A stretch of 64,000 bases of DNA from Ollibium composti (GTDB lineage: Bacteria > Pseudomonadota > Alphaproteobacteria > Rhizobiales > Rhizobiaceae), in the NCBI RefSeq assembly GCF_004801285.1, contig NZ_SSNY01000002.1, positions 372,001 to 436,000 of the forward strand, given 5' to 3'. The notes under the pieces are model-generated. The model was not told the DNA's origin. It did no database searches and saw only the letters and a list, made by a program, of their open reading frames with translations. Every line of letters starts with the position of its first letter. The stretch's first letter is position 1. The position numbers were made by a program, and so were the translations under genes. Positions 57,453 through 64,000 of this stretch are shown one piece after another.

Positions 57453-58367
57453 ATGACGCTTTTCCTCGAGCAATTGCTGAACGGATTGCAGTTCGGCGTC
57501 ATGCTCTTCCTGCTGGCGGCGGGCCTGACGCTGATCTTCGGCATCATGGGCGTCATCAACCTCGCGCACGGCTCGATCTACATGGTCGGCGCCTATGCCG
57601 GCACCTGGGTGGCGATGCAGACCGGTTCCTTCTTCCTCGGCATTCCGGCAGCGCTTGCCGCCGCCGCGCTGGTCGGCGCGGCCATCGAGTTCCTCATCGT
57701 GCGCCGCCTCTACAAGCGCGACCATCTCGACCAGGTGCTGGCGACCTTCGCGCTGATCCTCATCTTCAACCAGGTCGTCACGCTGCTGTTCGGCCGCCAG
57801 CCGCTGTTCGTCTCGATCCCGCCGCTCCTCGACGGTTCGGTCCAGTTGCTGCCGGGCCTGCCCTATCCGGTCTATCGCCTCGCCATCATCGTCGTCGGCC
57901 TTCTGATCGCCGTCGGCCTTTACCTGCTCATCAACAAGACGCGCATCGGCATGCTGGTGCGCGCCGGCTCCACCAACCGAGAGATGGTGCGCGCGCTCGG
58001 CGTCGACGTGCGCGTGCTCTACACCATCGTCTTCGGCCTCGGTGCGCTGCTGGCGGGACTGGCCGGCATGATGGCCGGGCCGATCCTGGCGGTGCAGGTC
58101 GGCATGGGCGAGCAAATCCTCATCACCACCTTCGTCGTCGTCGTCATCGGCGGCGTCGGCTCCATCCGCGGCGCCTTCGTCGCCTCCTTGCTGCTCGGCG
58201 TCGTCGACACCATGCTGCGCGCCTACCTGCCGTCGATGCTGCGTCACGTCATGGTCGGCCCGGAGGCAGACGCGCTCGGCGCCGGCATCGCCTCCATGGG
58301 CATCTACCTGTTGATGGCCCTGGTGCTTCTCATCCGCCCCAAGGGGCTGTTCGCCTCCAATTTCTGA
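57453..58367 (+). CDS. ABC transporter permease LivH family
   Basis: A 304-residue permease: FLEQLLNGLQFGVMLFLLAA start, GLTLIFGIMGVINLAHGSIY (family motif), RIGMLVRAGSTNREMVRALG (cytoplasmic coupling loop) and VVIGGVGSIRGAFVASLLLG. It is the first of two permeases and pairs with LivM. The start ATG 57453 lies 82 bases after the binding-protein stop, beyond the hairpin. Confidence 0.94.
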   Translation: MTLFLEQLLNGLQFGVMLFLLAAGLTLIFGIMGVINLAHGSIYMVGAYAGTWVAMQTGSFFLGIPAALAAAALVGAAIEFLIVRRLYKRDHLDQVLATFALILIFNQVVTLLFGRQPLFVSIPPLLDGSVQLLPGLPYPVYRLAIIVVGLLIAVGLYLLINKTRIGMLVRAGSTNREMVRALGVDVRVLYTIVFGLGALLAGLAGMMAGPILAVQVGMGEQILITTFVVVVIGGVGSIRGAFVASLLLGVVDTMLRAYLPSMLRHVMVGPEADALGAGIASMGIYLLMALVLLIRPKGLFASNF

Positions 58368-58380
58368 TCCGGCCCGCTTC

Positions 58381-59364
58381 ATGGACAACTCGATCAAGAA
58401 ACAGATCCTGCTGGCGGTAGTCGCGGTGCTCCTGCTCGCCCTGCCGTTCATCGCCAGCGCAACGGGCTACCCGGCGATGACCTCGCTGGCGACACGCGCG
58501 CTGATCTACGGCATCGCCGCCGCCAGCCTCAACCTCGTGCTCGGCTATGGCGGCATGGTCAGTTTCGGCCACGCCGCCTTCTTCGGCCTCGGCGGCTACG
58601 TCGTCGGCATCCTCTACCAGCACTACACCCAGGACGACCTGTTCCTCGGCCTCGTCCCCGGCACCAACCAGTTGCTCGTCACGCTGCCGGTGACGCTGAT
58701 CGTCTGCGGCGCGGCCGCAGCCCTGATCGGCGCCCTGTCGCTGCGCACCGGCGGCGTGCAGTTCATCATGATCACGCTCGCCTTCGCGCAGATGCTGTTC
58801 TTCCTGTTCGTCTCGCTCAAGACCTATGGCGGCGACGACGGGCTGATCATCCGCCGCACCAACGAACTGTTCGGGCTGAAGATGCGCGACAAGCAGACCT
58901 ACTACTATGTCTGTCTGGCCATCACGGCGGTGTTCTTCTTCCTACTCTGGCGGCTGGTCAATTCGCGCTTCGGCAACGTGCTCACCGGGCTGCGCCAGAA
59001 CGCGCGGCGCATGGCCGCCCTCGGCCTGCCGGCCTATCGCTACAAGCTGGTCGCCTTCATCATCTCCGGCATGGGCGCCGGGCTGGCCGGTTGCCTGATG
59101 GCGAATTTCCTGCGCTTCGCCAGCCCCGACATGGTGCACTGGACGAAGTCGGGCGAACTGATGGTCATGGTGGTGCTGGGCGGCGTCGGCACGCTGTTCG
59201 GGCCGCTGATCGGCGCGGCCGCCTATATCGTGCTGGAATCGGTGCTGGCCTCGTGGACCGAATACTGGCAGCTCGGCCTCGGCTTCATCCTCCTGTTCGT
59301 CGTGCTCTACACCAACGGCGGCATCGAGGCACTGTTCGGCCGTCTTCTCGGGAGGCGCGTATGA
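58381..59364 (+). CDS. ABC transporter permease LivM family
   Basis: A 327-residue permease: LIYGIAAASLNLVLGYGGMV, FGHAAFFGLGGYVVGILY, RFGNVLTGLRQNARRMAALG (coupling loop) and MVMVVLGGVGTLFGPLIGA. Thirteen bases after LivH. Its stop overlaps the LivG start as ATGA, so the two are coupled. Confidence 0.94.
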   Translation: MDNSIKKQILLAVVAVLLLALPFIASATGYPAMTSLATRALIYGIAAASLNLVLGYGGMVSFGHAAFFGLGGYVVGILYQHYTQDDLFLGLVPGTNQLLVTLPVTLIVCGAAAALIGALSLRTGGVQFIMITLAFAQMLFFLFVSLKTYGGDDGLIIRRTNELFGLKMRDKQTYYYVCLAITAVFFFLLWRLVNSRFGNVLTGLRQNARRMAALGLPAYRYKLVAFIISGMGAGLAGCLMANFLRFASPDMVHWTKSGELMVMVVLGGVGTLFGPLIGAAAYIVLESVLASWTEYWQLGLGFILLFVVLYTNGGIEALFGRLLGRRV

Positions 59365-60119
59365 GCGGGCCGATCCTGTCCGTAAGGGGACTGGTCAAGC
59401 GCTTCGGCGGCCTCGTCGCCACCGACGGCGTGACCATCGACGTCCGTCCCGACGAAATCCATGCGCTGATCGGCCCCAACGGCGCCGGCAAGACGACGCT
59501 GATTTCCCAGCTCGTCGGCGAGTTGAGGCACGACGCCGGCACGATCGAGCTGGAGGGCAGGGATATCGGCGCGCTGCCTACCGCCCGCCGCATCGGCCTC
59601 GGCCTCGGGAGGACCTTCCAGATCACCTGCCTTTTGCCGGAGTACACCGTGCTCGACAACGTCGCGACCGGCGTGCAGGTCCGGCAGGGACACTCCTTCC
59701 GCTTCTGGGGCAATGTGCGGGGCGAGACGGCGCTACGCGAGACAGCGCTCAGCTTCCTCGAGACCATCGGCCTGGCGGGACGCGCCGACGAGCAGGTCGC
59801 CAACCTGTCGCATGGCGAGCAGAAGCAGCTCGAGCTTGCGGTGGCGCTCGCCACCGAACCGCGTCTGCTGCTGCTCGACGAGCCGATGGCAGGGCTCGGC
59901 CACTCCGAAAGTCGCCAGATGGTGGCGCTTTTGATGGCGCTGAAGACCAAGGTCAGCATGCTTTTGGTCGAGCACGACATGGACGCCGTCTTCGCACTCG
60001 CCGACCGCATCTCTGTGCTGGTCTACGGCCGCGTCATCGCCACCGGCACGGCCGACGAGATTCGCGACAACGCGGACGTGCGCGCCGCCTATCTCGGCGA
60101 GGGAGACGAGCTATGCTGA
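59361..60119 (+). CDS. ABC transporter ATP-binding protein LivG family
   Basis: A 252-residue ATPase: Walker A LIGPNGAGKTTLIS, signature NLSHGEQKQLELAVAL, Walker B LLLLDEPMAGLG and switch His in LLVEHDMDAVF. It has the LivG FQI segment GLGRTFQITCLLPEYTVLDN. The last seven bases overlap the livF start. It energises uptake with LivF. Confidence 0.94.
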   Translation: MSGPILSVRGLVKRFGGLVATDGVTIDVRPDEIHALIGPNGAGKTTLISQLVGELRHDAGTIELEGRDIGALPTARRIGLGLGRTFQITCLLPEYTVLDNVATGVQVRQGHSFRFWGNVRGETALRETALSFLETIGLAGRADEQVANLSHGEQKQLELAVALATEPRLLLLDEPMAGLGHSESRQMVALLMALKTKVSMLLVEHDMDAVFALADRISVLVYGRVIATGTADEIRDNADVRAAYLGEGDELC

Positions 60120-60814
60120 GCGTCAGCGGGCTGCAATCGGCCTACGGGCCGAGCCAGGTGCTGTTCGACGTGGAACTCGGCGTCGGCGAGGGCGAGGTGG
60201 TGACGCTGCTCGGCCGCAACGGCATGGGCAAGACGACGACGGTGCGCTCCATCATGGGGCTGTTGAAGCCCAGCGCCGGCACGGTGCGGTTTACCGGCCG
60301 CGAGGTGTCGGGCGCGACGCCGGAAACGGTCGCGCGCCTCGGCGTCGGCCTCGTGCCCGAGGGCCGCCAGACCTTCCCGACGCTGACGGTACGCGAAAAC
60401 CTCGTCGCCACCGCCTCGAACCGGCTGAAGCGGCAAAACCCGTGGACGCTGGAGCGCGTCTATGCGCTGTTTCCCCGGCTCGGCGAACGCGCCGGCCAGG
60501 CCGCCGGCACGCTGTCGGGCGGCGAGCAACAGATGCTGGCGGTCGGCCGCGCGCTGATGACCAACCCGAAGCTGCTCATCCTCGACGAGGCGACGGAAGG
60601 GCTGGCGCCCGTCATCCGTGCCGAGATCTGGCGCTGCATCGAGGCGCTCAAGGCCGAGGGCCAGTCGATCCTGCTGATCGACAAGAACATCCATGTGCTG
60701 AAGCGGCTCGCCGACCGCCACTACATCCTCGAAAAGGGCCGCACGGTCTGGTCCGGCTCCAGCGCCGAGCTCACCGCCAACGCCGATCTGGTGCATCGCT
60801 ATGTCGGCATCTGA
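60113..60814 (+). CDS. ABC transporter ATP-binding protein LivF family
   Basis: A 233-residue ATPase: Walker A LLGRNGMGKTTTVRSIMG, VPEGRQTFPTLTVRENL, signature TLSGGEQQMLAVGRALM and Walker B LLILDEATEGLAP. The switch position reads LLIDKNIHVLKRLADR, with Lys-Asn-Ile in place of the usual QNxxxAL, as in many LivF proteins. It overlaps both neighbours, seven bases of livG and 14 bases of the dehydrogenase gene. Confidence 0.93.
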   Translation: MLSVSGLQSAYGPSQVLFDVELGVGEGEVVTLLGRNGMGKTTTVRSIMGLLKPSAGTVRFTGREVSGATPETVARLGVGLVPEGRQTFPTLTVRENLVATASNRLKRQNPWTLERVYALFPRLGERAGQAAGTLSGGEQQMLAVGRALMTNPKLLILDEATEGLAPVIRAEIWRCIEALKAEGQSILLIDKNIHVLKRLADRHYILEKGRTVWSGSSAELTANADLVHRYVGI

Positions 60815-61628
60815 CAGGCAAGGCGGCCGCCGTCTGCGGCTCGGCTTCGTCGGCTGGGGCGCCATCGCCACGCGCGTCGCCCAATTGCTGGCCGAGCGGC
60901 AAGCACCCGTCGACATCATCGCCATCGCGGTGCGCGATGCCGACAGGGCACGGCCGGATTTGCCGACCGGCGCGCGGCTGATTTCGGAACCTGGCGAACT
61001 GGCCGGCCTCGGCCTCGACATGGTGATCGAGGCGGCCGGGCGTCCGTCCGTGCCGGTCTGGGGCGAAGCGGCGCTGCGCCATGCCAGGCGCTTCGCGGTG
61101 TCCTCGACCAGCGCCTTCTGCGACGAGGCGTTGCTTGCCCGGCTTGTCGAGGTTGCGCGCGAGAACGGCAGCCAGATCGTCATTCCGCCCGGCGCGCTCG
61201 GCGGAATGGATGCGCTGACGGCTGCCTCCGCCGTTCGCATCGACGAGGTGGTGCATTTTATCGTCAAGCCGCCGCGCGCCTGGAAAGGCACCGCCGCCGA
61301 AACGCTGCTCGACCTGGATGCGCTGGCTGAGCCGAAAACCTTCTTTGCCGGCACGGCGCGCGAGGCAGCGGACGCCTTTCCGCAGAACGCCAATGTCGCG
61401 GTCATCTCGGCGCTCGCCGGCATCGGCCTCGACAGCACCCGTGTCGAGCTGGTGGCCGATCCGGCCGCGTCCCGCAATTCCCATCGGCTCAGCGCCTCCG
61501 GCGCTTTCGGCCGCATGGAGATGCTGTTCGAGAACGAACCGCTGAAAACCAATCCCAAGTCATCGGAACTGACGGCGCTCAACCTCGTGCGGCTGGTCGA
61601 AAACCAGGTCGCGCCGCTTGCGCATTAG
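60801..61628 (+). CDS. NadX-like aspartate/amino acid dehydrogenase
   Basis: A 275-residue NAD(P)-dependent dehydrogenase of the aspartate dehydrogenase family: LGFVGWGAIATRVAQLLAER (Rossmann), VPVWGEAALRHARRFAVSS, IPPGALGGMDALTAAS, IVKPPRAWKG, FPQNANVAVISAL and LSASGAFGRMEM with the conserved pocket region. Aspartate dehydrogenases interconvert amino acids and imines. It starts inside the livF 3' end, overlapping by 14 bases, so it is firmly part of this operon. It may act on an amino intermediate of the pathway rather than aspartate. Confidence 0.85.
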   Translation: MSASDRQGGRRLRLGFVGWGAIATRVAQLLAERQAPVDIIAIAVRDADRARPDLPTGARLISEPGELAGLGLDMVIEAAGRPSVPVWGEAALRHARRFAVSSTSAFCDEALLARLVEVARENGSQIVIPPGALGGMDALTAASAVRIDEVVHFIVKPPRAWKGTAAETLLDLDALAEPKTFFAGTAREAADAFPQNANVAVISALAGIGLDSTRVELVADPAASRNSHRLSASGAFGRMEMLFENEPLKTNPKSSELTALNLVRLVENQVAPLAH

Positions 61629-61652
61629 CCGTCGCGCATCATGGAGACTAGA

Positions 61653-63092
61653 ATGGCGACCTCGTATCCCGACCTCATGCTCTATATCGACGGCGCCTGG
61701 CGCAAGAGCGCCGAGACGCTGCCGGTGCTGAACCCGGCCGACGAAACCGTCGTCGGCGCGGTGCCGGTCGCCTCCCGCGCCGATCTCGACGATGCGCTCG
61801 CCGCCGCCGACAAGGGGTTCCGGATCTGGAGCCGGACGGCGCCGGCCAAGCGCGCCGCCATCATCCTGAAGGCCGCCGCGCTGATGCGCGAGCGCATCGA
61901 CGAGATCGCCCGCTCGATCACGCTGGAACACGGCAAGCCCTTCCCGCAGGCGCGGCTGGAGGTCATCCGCGGCTGCGAGTTCTTCGAATGGGACGCCGCC
62001 GAAGGCCAGCGCACCTATGGCCGCGTCGTCCCCAGCGAGCCCGGCATCCGCTACATCGTCCACCACCAGCCGATCGGCACGGTCGCCGCCTTCTCGCCGT
62101 GGAACTTCCCGATGAGCCAGCCGGCGCGCAAGATCGCCGGCGCGCTGGCCAGTGGCTGTTCCATCATCATCAAGGCGGCCGAGGAAACCCCGGCCGGCGC
62201 CTATCACATCGCGCGCGCCTTCCACGACGCGGGCCTGCCCGCCGGCGTCTTCAACCTCGTCTTCGGCGTGCCGGCCGACATCTCCTCCTATCTCATCCCG
62301 CAGCCGCAGGTGCGGCTGGTCGCCTTCACCGGCTCGACGGCGGTCGGCAAGCACCTGTCGGAACTGGCGGCCCGCCACATGACGCCGGTGCTGATGGAAC
62401 TCGGCGGCCATGCGCCGGTGATCGTCTGCGACGACGTCGACCCGGTCGAAGCCGCCGTCACCTCGGCCGTCCGCAAGGCGCGCAACGCCGGCCAGGTCTG
62501 CACTTCGCCGACGCGCTTCTTCGTGCAGGAGCGGATCTACAAGACCTTTGCCGACACCTTCGCCGAGAAGGCGCGCGCCGTTTCCATCGGCAACGGCTTC
62601 GATGCCGGCGTCGAGATGGGGCCGCTGGCGAACCATCGCCGCATCGAGGCGATGGAGATGCTTGTGGCCGACGCCAGGGCCAAGGGGGCACGCGTGCTGG
62701 CGGGCGGCGAGCGGCTCGGCAATCGCGGCTACTTCTTCCCCGTAACAGTGCTCGCCGACCTGCCGGACGACGCGCGCGTCATGCGCGAGGAGCCGTTCGG
62801 CCCGCTCGCCGTCATCAATCCGGTTTCGTCGCTCGACGAGGCGATCGAGAAGGCCAACGCGCTGCCCTTCGGGCTCGCCGCCTACGCCTTCACCCATTCG
62901 GCCAGCAACGCCGACCGGCTGGCGGACGGCATCGAGGCGGGCAACGTCTCGATCAACACGCTGGAGGCTTCGGTGGCCGAGGTGCCGTTCGGCGGCGTCA
63001 AGGACAGCGGCTACGGCCGCGAAGGCGGCATCGAGGGCCTGCTGCCCTATACGGTCGTCAAGAACGTGTCGCACCGCATGGCGATCGCCTGA
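61653..63092 (+). CDS. NAD(P)-dependent aldehyde dehydrogenase (semialdehyde type)
   Basis: A 479-residue ALDH: FSPWNFPMSQPARKIAGAL, KAAEETPAGAYHIAR, FTGSTAVGKHLSELA, catalytic Glu in LMELGGHAPVIV and nucleophile Cys in NAGQVCTSPTRFFV. It resembles the succinate-semialdehyde and 2-aminomuconate-semialdehyde branches. In a route through 3-hydroxyanthranilate it would oxidise the semialdehyde formed after ring opening. ATG 61653 has GGAG six bases upstream; ATG 61641 is an in-frame alternative. Confidence 0.9.
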   Translation: MATSYPDLMLYIDGAWRKSAETLPVLNPADETVVGAVPVASRADLDDALAAADKGFRIWSRTAPAKRAAIILKAAALMRERIDEIARSITLEHGKPFPQARLEVIRGCEFFEWDAAEGQRTYGRVVPSEPGIRYIVHHQPIGTVAAFSPWNFPMSQPARKIAGALASGCSIIIKAAEETPAGAYHIARAFHDAGLPAGVFNLVFGVPADISSYLIPQPQVRLVAFTGSTAVGKHLSELAARHMTPVLMELGGHAPVIVCDDVDPVEAAVTSAVRKARNAGQVCTSPTRFFVQERIYKTFADTFAEKARAVSIGNGFDAGVEMGPLANHRRIEAMEMLVADARAKGARVLAGGERLGNRGYFFPVTVLADLPDDARVMREEPFGPLAVINPVSSLDEAIEKANALPFGLAAYAFTHSASNADRLADGIEAGNVSINTLEASVAEVPFGGVKDSGYGREGGIEGLLPYTVVKNVSHRMAIA

Positions 63093-63105
63093 GGCGAACC
63101 GATCG

Positions 63106-63885
63106 TCAGGGGCGCGTCACCGCCAGCACGCGCAGCGGACTTCCCGAGCCGTTGAGGATTTTCAGCGGCGCCGTGATCAGGATCGCGCCCGTGGGAGGCA
63201 GCCGGTCGAGGTTGCACAGGCATTGCAGCCCGTAGCGGCCGGCGCCGTGCAGGAAATGGTGCGCCGGATGCGGCGGTTCGAAATGGCTCGCCTGGCCGGC
63301 ATCCGTGCCGATCGTTTCGGTGCCGAAACCGAGGATTCCGCGCTCCTCGACCAGCCATTTCATCACCTCCGCGTCTGGGCCGGGCGTATGCGCGCCGTCC
63401 TCCTTCAGGTTGGCGTAGTCGCGCGGCGAGCGCTTCGACCAGTCGGTGCGCAGCAGCACCCAGTGGCCTCGGGGAATGCGGCCGTGCTCCTCTTCCCATG
63501 CCTCGACACGGGCGCGCGTCAGCAGGAAGTCGGCGTCGGCGGCCGCCTCGCCGGAACAGTCGATGACGCAGGCCGGCGCGATCATGTGCTCGGCCGGCAG
63601 CGTGTCCACCGCGTTGTTGGGCAGGTCCTTGCCGGTGTACCAGTGGATCGGCGCGTCGAAATGCGTGCCGGTGTGCTCGCCCAGCGTGATGTTGTTCCAG
63701 TACCAGCCGGGCCCCCTGCCGTCGTAGCGCGAAATCTCGCGGATGCGCACGGGTGCCGCCTGGCCGAATTCCGGCGGCAGCACGATGACGGGGAAGTCCG
63801 GCGTCAGCGTCGCCGTCAGGTCGACGACGCGCAGCGCGCCCGTCGCGATGGCGGCGGCGAAATCCAGCGGGTCGGGTGCGGCCAT
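63106..63885 (-). CDS. Cyclase-family metal hydrolase (KynB/isatin-hydrolase-like)
   Basis: A 259-residue cyclase-family protein with the metal motif GEHTGTHFDAPIHWY (HxGTHxDxPxH), plus RVVDLTATLTPDFPV and HWVLLRTDWSKRSP. The family includes bacterial kynurenine formamidase KynB and isatin hydrolase, both of aromatic amide substrates. It is convergent with the ALDH gene and on the same strand as the partial gene at the window edge, so it belongs to a second transcript of the same locus. Confidence 0.88.
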   Translation of the reverse strand: MAAPDPLDFAAAIATGALRVVDLTATLTPDFPVIVLPPEFGQAAPVRIREISRYDGRGPGWYWNNITLGEHTGTHFDAPIHWYTGKDLPNNAVDTLPAEHMIAPACVIDCSGEAAADADFLLTRARVEAWEEEHGRIPRGHWVLLRTDWSKRSPRDYANLKEDGAHTPGPDAEVMKWLVEERGILGFGTETIGTDAGQASHFEPPHPAHHFLHGAGRYGLQCLCNLDRLPPTGAILITAPLKILNGSGSPLRVLAVTRP

Positions 63886-63908
63886 GCCTTCTCGTCCTCG
63901 TTTCGTTT

Positions 63909-64000
63909 TCAGGCGCCGAGATCGCGTTCCAGCGCTTTCGGGTTGGCTTCCAGCCGTTGGCGGACGTCCTCGGCGACGTCGCCGACGAAAACCTCCTCGA
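63909..64000 (-). CDS. Partial gene at the window edge (C-terminus only)
   Basis: Only the last 29 codons are visible, ending FVGDVAEDVRQRLEANPKAL and then ERDLGA with the stop at 63909-63911. It is 23 bases upstream of the cyclase-family start and on the same strand. The family is not recognisable from this piece. An ACMS decarboxylase or a further pathway enzyme might be expected here, but nothing in the visible part shows it. Confidence 0.55.
   Translation of the reverse strand, partial: EEVFVGDVAEDVRQRLEANPKALERDLGA

Overview
The window is GC-rich, densely packed alphaproteobacterial DNA. The gene content fits a soil or root-associated member of the order Rhizobiales (now Hyphomicrobiales), close to Mesorhizobium and other Phyllobacteriaceae. 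It carries a urate-degradation cluster with PuuD and a PuuE-decarboxylase fusion, a three-subunit PntAA/PntAB/PntB transhydrogenase, a tiny aa3-type oxidase subunit IV, a DUF3096 protein, a UdgX-type glycosylase, several solute-binding transporters and short paired palindromic repeats. I saw no rRNA, tRNA, insertion sequence, prophage or CRISPR array. This taxonomic placement is inference from gene content.

Region 1 (about 1-14 kb) is purine catabolism: allE (partial) and puuE on the minus strand, divergent hiuH-xdhA-xdhB-xdhC, then (after a Dps gene) a LysR regulator divergent from puuD, followed by guaD, a UPF0303 heme-domain gene and a glycerate 2-kinase. Together these cover guanine to xanthine, urate, 5-hydroxyisourate, OHCU, allantoin, allantoate and ureidoglycine/ureidoglycolate, with glycerate kinase recovering glyoxylate carbon. 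This part, up to 19.4 kb, carries five paired inverted-repeat elements of three sequence types. One sits in frame inside xdhC and another supplies the xdhC C-terminus and stop codon.

Region 2 (14-31 kb) is mixed: UdgX, a glutamine-synthetase-like/aminotransferase pair, a ParDE toxin-antitoxin module, a WD40 protein with a CobW GTPase, MarR and LacI regulators, a hydroxyacid dehydrogenase, a protease-inhibitor-like secreted protein, a gamma-glutamyl-GABA-type hydrolase, a TRAP transporter whose binding protein and permeases are convergent, and an orphan LivH permease divergent from a CGNR regulator.

Region 3 (31-49 kb) is mostly housekeeping and energy: indolepyruvate ferredoxin oxidoreductase, a GGDEF-EAL protein, a FeeM-like N-acyl amino acid synthase, transhydrogenase, gyrB, an FMN reductase, a P450 coupled to acylphosphatase, YraN, RsmI and a small EamA protein.

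Region 4 (49-64 kb) is the most interesting. A LysR regulator and a binding protein on the minus strand face a long plus-strand operon: FAD monooxygenase, a cofactor-free ring-cleaving dioxygenase of the 3-hydroxy-4-oxoquinaldine 2,4-dioxygenase (HOD) family, an arylformamidase-like hydrolase, an aberrant DHDPS-fold enzyme, 3-hydroxyanthranilate 3,4-dioxygenase, a complete Liv-type ABC transporter, a NadX-like dehydrogenase and an aldehyde dehydrogenase. A convergent cyclase-family hydrolase follows. I infer that this is a catabolic route for an 8-hydroxylated 4-quinolone, most simply the tryptophan metabolite xanthurenic acid, passing through 3-hydroxyanthranilate. The substrate is a prediction, not an observation.
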